Source: G963663525 sp963663525 (GTDB lineage: Bacteria > Myxococcota_A > SURF-8 > G963663525). From it: a DNA stretch of 64,000 bases. The position numbers and the translations under genes are program-made. The DNA lies in NCBI GenBank assembly GCA_963663525.2, contig CAXXHC010000003.1:992001-1056000 (forward strand), given 5' to 3'. Positions 30,608 through 39,839 of this stretch are shown piece by piece (position 1 is the first letter of the stretch; the number at the start of each line of letters is the position of its first letter). The notes under the pieces are model-generated. The model was not told where the DNA came from and made no database searches. It worked only from the letters and a program-made list of their open reading frames with translations.

Positions 30608-33357
30608 TCGAAGTCAAGAAAGAACATATCGACAACATCTCCGAGGCGTTTTACCGGATTCTGAAAGGAAAAACGCCCGAACGTGTCGTTCTGCCGGATG
30701 ACCACCCAGACGACGAAATCCGGCAGGCCGTGGGGTTTATCAACCAGTTCATCGACGAATACAACGTGACGACCGGATTCGTTTTCGAGATTTCCAAGGG
30801 GAATATCGACATCCAGCCGCCCAAAGGTGGTCTTGCATTGATGTCTTCCGTGAAAAACCTGCAAGCCAGTCTGCGGCATCTGACCTGGATTTCCCAGCAA
30901 ATCGCTAAAGGAGATCTAAGCCAGCGTGTCAGTTTCATGGGGGATTTTTCCAAAGCATTCAATGCGATGGTCCAGCAATTGGAGTCGGCGTTCAAAGTGC
31001 GGGAGGAAACAACGAATGCTTTGCAAAACCGAATAGAAGATCTGGCTAGAACACGGAGGGCGATGCTCAACATCATGGAGGATTTCGAAACCGCACGAGA
31101 AGCCGCCGAAGTGGCGACCCGTGCCAAAAGCGAATTTCTCGCCAATATGAGCCATGAAATCCGCACACCCATGAACGCAATCATCGGCCTGTCGCACCTT
31201 GCGTTGAAAACGGAACTCACGAAGAAGCAGCACGATTACATCCGCAAAGTTAGCACATCCGCCAACTCGCTGCTGGGAATCATCAACGATATCCTGGACT
31301 TCTCCAAAATCGAGGCTGGCAAACTGGACATGGAACGGGTCGATTTCGATCTTTCCGACACCCTTGAGCACGTTGCCGATATGATTACGGTCAAAGCTCA
31401 GGAGAAAGAACATCTCGAAATCCTGTTCCAACTGGATCGGAATGTGCCTTTGTACCTGATCGGAGATTCTCTACGGTTGGGGCAGATATTGGTGAATCTT
31501 GGAAACAACGCCGTAAAATTCACGGAAACCGGCGAAATCGTGCTGACCACGCAATTGCTTGAAAAAACAGAAGAAAAGGTGCGTGTGCGGTTTTCCGTTC
31601 GAGATACGGGAATCGGCATGACCGAAGAACAGCGAGGCAAGTTGTTTCAGCAGTTCAGTCAAGCCGACACCTCGACCACGCGCAAATATGGTGGCACCGG
31701 CCTTGGGCTGACGATCAGCAAGCGTCTTGTCGAGATGATGCACGGGGAAATCTGGGTGGAAAGCGAACTAGGTGTAGGCAGTGAATTCATTTTCACCGCC
31801 GAATTTGGATTGGGCGGAGAAATCGAAAGAATCCCCTTGGTTATGGATGCCGACCTGCAAAGACTTCCCGTCCTGGTGATCGACGATAGCCGCACGTCCC
31901 GAACGATTTTCAGGGAAATTCTCGAATCCTTCTCGTTCGAAGTTCAAGAAGCCGCATCCGGTCCCGATGGGTTGGAAAAGCTTCAACGCTATCCACAAGA
32001 CCATCCCTGTGAACTGGTTCTTGTGGACTGGCAGATGGTGCCCATGGACGGTGTGGCGTTTTGCCGAAAGGCTCGCACCCTGGAAACGCTTGGCAAGCCG
32101 CCGAAAATCATCCTAGTGACTTCCTATGCCAGAGATGAAGCGGAAGAGGCCATGAAACAAGCCGACATAGACGGCCTGTTGATTAAACCGGTATCCAATT
32201 CCACGCTGTTTGATGCCATCATGGAAGCTTTCGGCAAATCCGATGCCTATAGAGTGACCAAGGCCGAAAAAACCGAAGGAGGAAAAGCCGCCAAAGCGAT
32301 TCGAGGGGCCAAAATTTTGCTTGTGGAAGACAACGAGATCAACCAGCAGGTCGCCCTGGAAATTCTGGAGAACGCAGGGGTCGTCGTAACCATTGCCGAC
32401 AACGGGAAAAAAGCCGTCGAGATGGTGGAACGGACGGCTTTTGACGCCGTGTTGATGGATCTCCAAATGCCGGTGATGGACGGCTATGCCGCGACGCGAA
32501 AGATCCGTGAAAACCCGAAATTCGAGAAATTGCCGGTGATCGCCATGTCGGCCAGTACGATGACTTCCGATATCGAAAGAACCCAGGAAGCCGGGATGAA
32601 CGATCACGTAAGCAAGCCCATCGATATCAAGGCTTTGTTCGAGACGCTGTTCAAATGGATCGGGCCACTTGATCGCGAGATTCCGCAAACGGCACCATCC
32701 AAGCCCGTATCCGAGAAAACCGCCGAAGATCTTATAATTCCTCAACTCGATCATATCGATACGGACGTGGGACTTCAGCGCGTAGCCGGGAACAAGAAAC
32801 TTTTCCTGAATCTTCTGGAGAAGTTCCACCGGGATTTTTCCAATAGTGTCGCAGAGATTCAGTCGGCGGTACAAGCCGGGGATTTCGATCTGGCACAACG
32901 GCTGGCGCATACCGTCAAAGGTGTCGCCGGGAACATCGGAGCCCAAGACCTTGCCGCTAAAAGCGCTGAATTGGAATTGGCATTTAAAGAGAGAAGTGCG
33001 ACGGATTACGAGCCGTTGATTGCTCCGTTCAAAGAAAAACTGGACGAAGTCCGGTGCTCTCTCGATTTCTATATAAAACAAAAAGCAGATCAGCAGCCTG
33101 TTAAGTCCGACAAACCAACCGGGGACATAGGTAAACTTCCGAATTTATTGGAGGATCTTTTCCGGAACTTGAATAAAAAGAAGCCCAAGCCAATCAAAGA
33201 GGCGATGGTTCGGATTACCGAGTGTTCCTGGCCGTGGGAAATCGAGTCCTCGCTGAAAAACGTGAAGAAAAAAGTTTCGAAGTATAAATACGCCGATGCC
33301 ATGACCGATGTGGAGCACCTACTGGAAGAAGTGAAAAAGGGACTCGGACAAGGATAG
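30604..33357 (+). CDS. Soluble hybrid histidine kinase with two receivers and HPt
   Basis: A 917-residue BarA-like phosphorelay kinase. The ATG at 30604 overlaps the V4R stop (ATGA); earlier starts lie inside the V4R gene. Residues 1-85 form a small conserved-looking N-terminal domain, 95-130 are HAMP-like, HisKA has H184 (ANMSHEIRTPM), and the ATPase domain is about 290-410 (GGTGLGLTISKRL). Receiver 1 (about 425-545; LVLVDWQMVPMDG), receiver 2 (about 580-700; VLMDLQMPVMDG) and an HPt domain (about 745-830; AHTVKGVAGNIG) follow. There is no membrane segment, so signal input must come from partner proteins, most simply the two genes before it. Confidence 0.94.
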   Translation: MIEVKKEHIDNISEAFYRILKGKTPERVVLPDDHPDDEIRQAVGFINQFIDEYNVTTGFVFEISKGNIDIQPPKGGLALMSSVKNLQASLRHLTWISQQIAKGDLSQRVSFMGDFSKAFNAMVQQLESAFKVREETTNALQNRIEDLARTRRAMLNIMEDFETAREAAEVATRAKSEFLANMSHEIRTPMNAIIGLSHLALKTELTKKQHDYIRKVSTSANSLLGIINDILDFSKIEAGKLDMERVDFDLSDTLEHVADMITVKAQEKEHLEILFQLDRNVPLYLIGDSLRLGQILVNLGNNAVKFTETGEIVLTTQLLEKTEEKVRVRFSVRDTGIGMTEEQRGKLFQQFSQADTSTTRKYGGTGLGLTISKRLVEMMHGEIWVESELGVGSEFIFTAEFGLGGEIERIPLVMDADLQRLPVLVIDDSRTSRTIFREILESFSFEVQEAASGPDGLEKLQRYPQDHPCELVLVDWQMVPMDGVAFCRKARTLETLGKPPKIILVTSYARDEAEEAMKQADIDGLLIKPVSNSTLFDAIMEAFGKSDAYRVTKAEKTEGGKAAKAIRGAKILLVEDNEINQQVALEILENAGVVVTIADNGKKAVEMVERTAFDAVLMDLQMPVMDGYAATRKIRENPKFEKLPVIAMSASTMTSDIERTQEAGMNDHVSKPIDIKALFETLFKWIGPLDREIPQTAPSKPVSEKTAEDLIIPQLDHIDTDVGLQRVAGNKKLFLNLLEKFHRDFSNSVAEIQSAVQAGDFDLAQRLAHTVKGVAGNIGAQDLAAKSAELELAFKERSATDYEPLIAPFKEKLDEVRCSLDFYIKQKADQQPVKSDKPTGDIGKLPNLLEDLFRNLNKKKPKPIKEAMVRITECSWPWEIESSLKNVKKKVSKYKYADAMTDVEHLLEEVKKGLGQG

Positions 33358-33409
33358 ATTCTCGAATTCTCACTTATTCTCAGCGGTTGGCAAGGCTTAG
33401 GAGATCACG

Positions 33410-34465
33410 ATGTTTTTAAAAAGACTCTCGGAATGTACGATCCTTGCAGTGGATGATACGGAAACCAATATCGATATCATCGTTGAAACGCTTGGCGACG
33501 ACTACGATTTAGTCGTTGCCATGGATGGTCCCACAGCACTTGAAATTGCCCTGGAAAACCCGCCGGATCTGATTCTCTTAGACATCATGATGCCAGAAAT
33601 GAACGGCTATCAGGTGATCGAAAAACTTCAAGACGATCCTGTCACGAGAGGCATTCCTGTAATTTTTCTGACGGCGATGTCTGCCAACGAAGACGAAACC
33701 ACGGGATTGAGACTTGGAGCCATCGATTACATCCGCAAACCCTTCAACGCGGAGGTTTTAAAGCAGCGCGTTCGTACTCATCTGGAACTGTCGCTGGCCA
33801 GAAAATTCCTGAAAGATCAAAATGTTATCCTGGACAGGAAAGTCAAAGAACGTACCGAGGAGTTGGAGAATTCTCAGCGGGAGTTGATCTACCGCCTGAT
33901 GCGCACCACGTCGATGCGAGACTATTATTCGAAAATGCACGTGCACAGGCTCCGGCAGTATATAATGATTCTCTCACGAGCATTGGAACTGAGTGAAACG
34001 GAAGTGGATACTTTTTCTATTGCCGGAACCATTCACGATCTGGGAAAAGTAGGAATTCCTGAACGTATCTTGTTGAAACCTGGAAAGCTTGATGAAGATG
34101 AATGGGTTATCATGAAAACCCACAGTGATATCGGCTCCGATTGCTTGTCCGGTTCAGGGTCTCCGATTGTGGAGCTTGCCAGAACGATCGCTTACGAGCA
34201 TCATGAACATTGGGACGGGACTGGTTATCCCCAAGGATTGGCAGGGCAGGACATTTCCCTATCGTCGAGAATCGTTGCCGTTGCCAGTGTGTTCGAAGCC
34301 CTCACTACCCGACGCCCGTACCGGGAAGCGTTGAAAACTCAGGAAGCGCTGGATGTTCTGAGGGAAGGCAAAGGGGCCCTGTTCGAAGAGCGAATCGTCG
34401 ATGCGTTTCTTCAAAACATCGATAAAATCCTTGCATCGCAAAAAACGTATTCCGATAGCCCATGA
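33410..34465 (+). CDS. Receiver with degenerate HD-GYP output
   Basis: A 351-residue response regulator. Receiver 1-125 has phospho-acceptor D58. A coiled-coil linker (130-160) leads to an HD-GYP domain. HD (H209, D210), HHE (H264, H265) and GYP (272-274) are present. The segment that should read RDxETGxH is RDYYSKMH, and the ligand Asp of the DVFDAL motif is S293 (ASVFEAL). Cyclic-di-GMP phosphodiesterase activity is therefore doubtful. It starts behind AGGAG 52 bp after the hybrid kinase and is the first of three regulators with nearly the same receiver. Confidence 0.92.
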   Translation: MFLKRLSECTILAVDDTETNIDIIVETLGDDYDLVVAMDGPTALEIALENPPDLILLDIMMPEMNGYQVIEKLQDDPVTRGIPVIFLTAMSANEDETTGLRLGAIDYIRKPFNAEVLKQRVRTHLELSLARKFLKDQNVILDRKVKERTEELENSQRELIYRLMRTTSMRDYYSKMHVHRLRQYIMILSRALELSETEVDTFSIAGTIHDLGKVGIPERILLKPGKLDEDEWVIMKTHSDIGSDCLSGSGSPIVELARTIAYEHHEHWDGTGYPQGLAGQDISLSSRIVAVASVFEALTTRRPYREALKTQEALDVLREGKGALFEERIVDAFLQNIDKILASQKTYSDSP

Positions 34466-34598
34466 TCTATCTATGCCCTTGTATGAAGGCAAGATATTCC
34501 GTTTTTTGATATTTTTTCACCCTTTCCATACAAACACCGACTCCATTCGGAGGACCGCTCGCACATCGTTGTCAATGGATCATCGATAGGATGTAACC

Positions 34599-35708
34599 AT
34601 GCAAAAACAACTGTCCGATTGTACTATCCTGGTGGTGGACGATACGGAAACCAACATCGATATTCTCGTGGACGCCCTGGGAGACGAGTACGAACTCGCC
34701 GTGGCGATGGACGGCCCGACCGCCCTGGATCTCGTCGAGGAACTGCCGCCGGATCTCATTCTGCTCGACATCATGATGCCGGGAATGAGTGGTTACGAAG
34801 TCATTACCCACCTGAAAGCAAATCCGAAATCGGCAAGCATTCCGGTGATTTTCCTGACGGCCATGAGCGATGTCGGCAATAAAACCAAAGGGTTCGAGTT
34901 GGGAGCCGTCGATTACATTACGAAACCGTTCGAGGTGGCGGAAGTCCAGGCGCGGGTCGACACTCACCTGAGTCTCAGCCTGATTCGAAACGAATTGGAG
35001 CAGCACAACGAGATTCTGGAAGAAAAAGTCCGTGAACGTACGCGTGAGTTGTCGCACATGCAGGATGTGACCATCCAATCCATGGCGGTCGTGGCAGAAT
35101 ACCGCGACCCGGAAACGGGGGGCCACATTCATCGTACCCAGAATTATGTCCGCGCCCTTGCCGAACAATTGCACAAGGAAGGGAAGCATCGCGGATATCT
35201 TGACAGGGACAGCATCGAGTTGCTTTACAAATCCGCTCCCCTTCACGATATCGGGAAAGTAGGCGTCCCGGATACGGTTTTGTTGAAGCCGGGAAAACTG
35301 AACGACGAAGAGTGGCGGATCATGAAAACCCATCCGATCATAGGCCGGGACGCGATCGCGGCTTCCGAGGAGAGCCTCGGGAGCAACTCGTTTCTGACAC
35401 TGGCCAAGGAGATTTCGTACTCTCATCACGAGAAATGGGACGGTTCCGGTTATCCCGAAGGTCTTTTAGGAGAGGAAATTCCTTTGTCTGCCCGTATGAT
35501 GGCACTATCGGATGTCTACGATGCCTTGATTAGCAAGCGAGTGTATTAGCCTCCGTTTTCCCACGAGAAAGCGACGAATATCATTCTCGAAAGCAGAGGA
35601 ACGCATTTCGATCCTGAAGTGGTGGATGCCTTTGCAACCATTCAGGAAGAATTCCAAGCGATTGCGAAGCAATTTAAAGATGACGACGAAGACATTCCGC
35701 AATCTTGA
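34599..35708 (+). pseudogene. Receiver-HD-GYP regulator with in-frame amber codon
   Basis: Receiver 1-125 (D57 in LILLDIMM) and a canonical HD-GYP domain (RDPETGGH, HDIGK, HHEKWDGSGYP, DVYDAL) that should hydrolyse cyclic-di-GMP. The frame meets TAG at 35547-35549 after ISKRVY. It then continues without further stops for 52 codons (PPFSHEKATNIILES and on) to TGA at 35706. Family members usually have a Lys at this position, so one base change (AAG to TAG) explains it. The truncated 316-residue product keeps all catalytic motifs and may fold, so this could be a shortened functional gene. The extended end overlaps the region upstream of the cyclase gene. Confidence 0.85.
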
Positions 35709-35737
35709 AAGAAGTTGTAGTACAAGGATGTGGAATC

Positions 35738-36790
35738 ATGGAAGAATTCCCGAATACAATACTGGTCGTAGATGATACCGAGACCAACATCGATTTGATT
35801 GTCGAATTTCTGGGAGACCGTTACGACATTATGGTCGCTTTGGACGGTCCCAGCGCACTGGAACTCGTCGAAGAATATCCGCCGGACATGATCCTGCTGG
35901 ATGTGATGATGCCGGGGATGGATGGCTTCGAAGTTTGCGATATCTTGAAACAAAACATCAAAACTCGGAATATTCCGGTGGTGATGGTTACAGCCTTGAA
36001 CGATGTCAAAGATCGGGTGAAAGCCTTGGAAGTCGGAGCAGACGATTTTTTGAACAAACCGGTCGATCCTTCCGAGTTGATCGCAAGAGTGAAAAGTTCG
36101 TTGGAGGTCAAAGCCTTACGAGATAAGGAAATGGCCTATCTGAGAATGATTGAAGAAGAAAAAGCAAAGTCAGACGCGCTTCTACATAACGTGTTGCCTT
36201 TTTCCATTGCCGAAAGATTAAAACATGGGGAGAGGCTTATTGCGGACGACCACTCGGAAGCAACCATTCTCTTTCTCGATATTGTAGGATTCACGTCATT
36301 GTCGTCGAAAACGGTTGCATCTGACTTGGTTCAATTCCTCAGTGGCATTTTCGACAAAATCGATGGTTTGACCGAAAAACACGGACTTGAAAAAATAAAA
36401 ACCATCGGGGATGCCTACATGATTGCCGCCGGACTCCCCGAATATCGTGAGGACCAAACTCAGATCGCGGCCAATTTTTCACTGGAGGTTCTCGAAGCCG
36501 TAAAAAATCACAAAGATAATCTCGCTGATTCTTTGCAGATTCGTATCGGTATTCATACCGGCCCCGTTACTGCGGGAGTGATCGGGAAGAAACGTTTTCA
36601 TTACGATCTATGGGGGGATGCTGTCAACACAGCCAGTCGCATGGAAAGTCATGGTGATCCTGGAAAAATCCACGTTACGGAAGCCGTTTACAGAAAACTC
36701 AAGGACTCGTTCGTTTTCGAAGATCGAGGAATGATTACTGTAAAAGGCAAGGGGCAGATGCACACGTATTTTCTTATCAATACTCTTTAA
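35738..36790 (+). CDS. Receiver-linked class III adenylate cyclase
   Basis: A 350-residue response regulator. The ATG at 35738 has AAGGA upstream and aligns the receiver N-terminus with its two paralogues; an in-frame TTG 11 codons earlier is less likely. Receiver 1-125 has phospho-acceptor D55. A helical linker (SIAERLKHGE) leads to a class III cyclase domain. Metal ligands are D181 (FLDIVGFT) and D225 (IKTIGDAYM). Substrate-specifying K219 and D290 indicate ATP rather than GTP, and N297 and R301 are present. It should make cAMP under phosphorylation control. An ISL3 tandem begins 20 bp after its stop. Confidence 0.93.
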   Translation: MEEFPNTILVVDDTETNIDLIVEFLGDRYDIMVALDGPSALELVEEYPPDMILLDVMMPGMDGFEVCDILKQNIKTRNIPVVMVTALNDVKDRVKALEVGADDFLNKPVDPSELIARVKSSLEVKALRDKEMAYLRMIEEEKAKSDALLHNVLPFSIAERLKHGERLIADDHSEATILFLDIVGFTSLSSKTVASDLVQFLSGIFDKIDGLTEKHGLEKIKTIGDAYMIAAGLPEYREDQTQIAANFSLEVLEAVKNHKDNLADSLQIRIGIHTGPVTAGVIGKKRFHYDLWGDAVNTASRMESHGDPGKIHVTEAVYRKLKDSFVFEDRGMITVKGKGQMHTYFLINTL

Positions 36791-36810
36791 AAGAATCATG
36801 AAAGCAATTT

Positions 36811-38322
36811 GCCTCCTCGCTATTTACTGTGGGTAAGCAGTTTCATCTGCGGCAGGTCGAAGTCTAGCTTTCCAGCGACGAGGAAGATCATGGTTCGAAG
36901 CTTCCTAAACGACCTGAACCCTCTGGCCTTGCGCTTGGCCGCCTGAATTATACCGTTGATGCCTTCCACCAGCCCTTGTGTCAAACCTGACTGAAACCAC
37001 CGCAATACCCCATCCCAGTGGGTCTTGATCGTTTTGGCTACCTTGATCATCGGCGGCAGTTGGCTGTGCGTGGCCCAGAAATACCAGTACTGCAACTGCT
37101 TCTCACCGTCATCTGGATGGCCTGCGTAGTCGGCATATACCGACTGAAGCGTCTCTTTGAGCCGATAGCCCCTGGCCGTTTTCAGCGTGCTGTCTTTCAA
37201 CTCATCGAACTTCTCTCGCTCTTTGTCCGTAAGGTTTTGCTCGTTTTTCAACCAGACCCATCTCGTCTTTTCCAACTCAGTCCTGTCTTGGCGCTCCTCA
37301 CGCCGCACCTCGTCCACGGCCTTGTTGACAAGCTTCATCACGTGGAAGCGGTCGAAGGTCATCGCCGCATCGGGAAACTGTTTCCCAACCCCCTTGATGA
37401 ACGCCGCTGACATGTCCATGCTGAACTCTTTCACCTGTTCGGGTTTACCGCCGTGAGCGTGAAGCTCAGCCTCGAAGCCCGCCACCGTCCGGTGGTCTTT
37501 GCCGGGCTCCACGTGCAGAACCTTCGCCTCGTCCATGTCCACGAACACCGTCACGTAGTCGTGCCCACGGGAACGGCTGGTTTCATCCACGCCCACCGCT
37601 TCGACCTCGGACCAGTCCTGCTTCGCCAGACTCGAGTCCACATAGTATTCCAGCACCCGCCAGATCCGCGTGTCGTGCTCACCAAGTATTTCGCCGATCC
37701 CCTTGGGCGTCATGCCCTTTCTGGCCATAAGCAGTACCAGCGCCTCAAAAAGCAGCGTGAACCCCGCACCAGGACGCGCCCAAGGTACCTCCACCGTTTT
37801 TACTCCGTGTTCAGGGCATTTGATCCGGGGTAGGCGTGCGTGAAGATACGCCTCGTGCTGAAAAAAGTTCAGATGTCGCCAACTCCTCTCGTTCGTATCG
37901 TGAACCCCGCAAGCCACCTCGCATTGCGGGCACGCAAACCGGCTCCCGGCGGGAAAATCCAGGTACAGATCCAACCGGTGGCGCTCGGCGTCAAAGTCAA
38001 TATCCACCACCTCCCAGGGAGGGGTCAATCCAAGAGCCATCGTGAAAAGTCCGCGCTCGTCCATCTCTTGCTCCTTCAGTGTGCAAAGGTTACACTGGCA
38101 GAACTTCGGCGGAGGATAAGGCAACGCGGGGACGCGACCCGAGCGCCGTCGAAGGTCCGAACCTGGAAAGGAGGGGGAAACCTCTCCTTTTCTCTTTATC
38201 CCTTATTACAACAACCAGGTTTGGACTTCAAAGCGATAAATCCCAGGGGTGCGGGGACGGGTCCCCGGATCGGCGAAGCCGATGCATAAGCTGCCGTTAC
38301 CCACACTAAACAGCGAAGAGCC
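36811..38322 (-). mobile_element. ISL3-family insertion sequence, copy 2 (1512 bp)
   Basis: Same length, inverted ends and internal sequence as copy 1, in the opposite orientation. It is followed after five bases (CGACT) by copy 3. The eight bases outside the left end (AGCAATTT) do not match those outside copy 3 (AACGTATT), so no target duplication frames the pair. Confidence 0.95.
36820..38064 (-). CDS. ISL3-family transposase (copy 2)
   Basis: 414 residues, identical to the transposase of copy 1: zinc-ribbon CPQC near the N-terminus, D in VGVDETS, D in TFDRFHVMK and E in LVEGINGII. ATG at 38064 behind GAAGGAG. Intact, so potentially active. Confidence 0.95.
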   Translation of the reverse strand: MDERGLFTMALGLTPPWEVVDIDFDAERHRLDLYLDFPAGSRFACPQCEVACGVHDTNERSWRHLNFFQHEAYLHARLPRIKCPEHGVKTVEVPWARPGAGFTLLFEALVLLMARKGMTPKGIGEILGEHDTRIWRVLEYYVDSSLAKQDWSEVEAVGVDETSRSRGHDYVTVFVDMDEAKVLHVEPGKDHRTVAGFEAELHAHGGKPEQVKEFSMDMSAAFIKGVGKQFPDAAMTFDRFHVMKLVNKAVDEVRREERQDRTELEKTRWVWLKNEQNLTDKEREKFDELKDSTLKTARGYRLKETLQSVYADYAGHPDDGEKQLQYWYFWATHSQLPPMIKVAKTIKTHWDGVLRWFQSGLTQGLVEGINGIIQAAKRKARGFRSFRKLRTMIFLVAGKLDFDLPQMKLLTHSK

Positions 38323-38327
38323 CGACT

Positions 38328-39839
38328 GCCTCCTCGCTATTTACTGTGGGTAAGCAGTTTCATCTGCGGCAGGTCGAAGTCTAGCTTTCCAGCGACGAGG
38401 AAGATCATGGTTCGAAGCTTCCTAAACGACCTGAACCCTCTGGCCTTGCGCTTGGCCGCCTGAATTATACCGTTGATGCCTTCCACCAGCCCTTGTGTCA
38501 AACCTGACTGAAACCACCGCAATACCCCATCCCAGTGGGTCTTGATCGTTTTGGCTACCTTGATCATCGGCGGCAGTTGGCTGTGCGTGGCCCAGAAATA
38601 CCAGTACTGCAACTGCTTCTCACCGTCATCTGGATGGCCTGCGTAGTCGGCATATACCGACTGAAGCGTCTCTTTGAGCCGATAGCCCCTGGCCGTTTTC
38701 AGCGTGCTGTCTTTCAACTCATCGAACTTCTCTCGCTCTTTGTCCGTAAGGTTTTGCTCGTTTTTCAACCAGACCCATCTCGTCTTTTCCAACTCAGTCC
38801 TGTCTTGGCGCTCCTCACGCCGCACCTCGTCCACGGCCTTGTTGACAAGCTTCATCACGTGGAAGCGGTCGAAGGTCATCGCCGCATCGGGAAACTGTTT
38901 CCCAACCCCCTTGATGAACGCCGCTGACATGTCCATGCTGAACTCTTTCACCTGTTCGGGTTTACCGCCGTGAGCGTGAAGCTCAGCCTCGAAGCCCGCC
39001 ACCGTCCGGTGGTCTTTGCCGGGCTCCACGTGCAGAACCTTCGCCTCGTCCATGTCCACGAACACCGTCACGTAGTCGTGCCCACGGGAACGGCTGGTTT
39101 CATCCACGCCCACCGCTTCGACCTCGGACCAGTCCTGCTTCGCCAGACTCGAGTCCACATAGTATTCCAGCACCCGCCAGATCCGCGTGTCGTGCTCACC
39201 AAGTATTTCGCCGATCCCCTTGGGCGTCATGCCCTTTCTGGCCATAAGCAGTACCAGCGCCTCAAAAAGCAGCGTGAACCCCGCACCAGGACGCGCCCAA
39301 GGTACCTCCACCGTTTTTACTCCGTGTTCAGGGCATTTGATCCGGGGTAGGCGTGCGTGAAGATACGCCTCGTGCTGAAAAAAGTTCAGATGTCGCCAAC
39401 TCCTCTCGTTCGTATCGTGAACCCCGCAAGCCACCTCGCATTGCGGGCACGCAAACCGGCTCCCGGCGGGAAAATCCAGGTACAGATCCAACCGGTGGCG
39501 CTCGGCGTCAAAGTCAATATCCACCACCTCCCAGGGAGGGGTCAATCCAAGAGCCATCGTGAAAAGTCCGCGCTCGTCCATCTCTTGCTCCTTCAGTGTG
39601 CAAAGGTTACACTGGCAGAACTTCGGCGGAGGATAAGGCAACGCGGGGACGCGACCCGAGCGCCGTCGAAGGTCCGAACCTGGAAAGGAGGGGGAAACCT
39701 CTCCTTTTCTCTTTATCCCTTATTACAACAACCAGGTTTGGACTTCAAAGCGATAAATCCCAGGGGTGCGGGGACGGGTCCCCGGATCGGCGAAGCCGAT
39801 GCATAAGCTGCCGTTACCCACACTAAACAGCGAAGAGCC
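38328..39839 (-). mobile_element. ISL3-family insertion sequence, copy 3 (1512 bp)
   Basis: A third apparently identical copy, head-to-tail with copy 2 and separated from it by CGACT. Its right edge cuts into a NarL-type kinase gene whose 5' part is missing. The arrangement fits insertion of an IS dimer or circle junction followed by deletion of neighbouring DNA; that is inference. Confidence 0.95.
38337..39581 (-). CDS. ISL3-family transposase (copy 3)
   Basis: 414 residues, identical to copies 1 and 2, with all DDE and zinc-ribbon residues. ATG at 39581 behind GAAGGAG. Confidence 0.95.
   Translation of the reverse strand: MDERGLFTMALGLTPPWEVVDIDFDAERHRLDLYLDFPAGSRFACPQCEVACGVHDTNERSWRHLNFFQHEAYLHARLPRIKCPEHGVKTVEVPWARPGAGFTLLFEALVLLMARKGMTPKGIGEILGEHDTRIWRVLEYYVDSSLAKQDWSEVEAVGVDETSRSRGHDYVTVFVDMDEAKVLHVEPGKDHRTVAGFEAELHAHGGKPEQVKEFSMDMSAAFIKGVGKQFPDAAMTFDRFHVMKLVNKAVDEVRREERQDRTELEKTRWVWLKNEQNLTDKEREKFDELKDSTLKTARGYRLKETLQSVYADYAGHPDDGEKQLQYWYFWATHSQLPPMIKVAKTIKTHWDGVLRWFQSGLTQGLVEGINGIIQAAKRKARGFRSFRKLRTMIFLVAGKLDFDLPQMKLLTHSK

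Noticed and set aside
35547..35549. TAG read as pyrrolysine
   Set aside because: The position is normally a Lys in the family, a single base change explains it, and nothing in the window suggests a pyrrolysine system.
37018..37833. Long open frames antisense to the ISL3 transposase (also in copies 1 and 3)
   Set aside because: They are mirror frames of a conserved transposase gene and have no family features of their own.
5492..39839. Composite transposon bounded by ISL3 copies
   Set aside because: Copy 1 has its own perfect 8-bp duplication inside tetR, so it inserted independently. The outer flanks of the three copies do not match.
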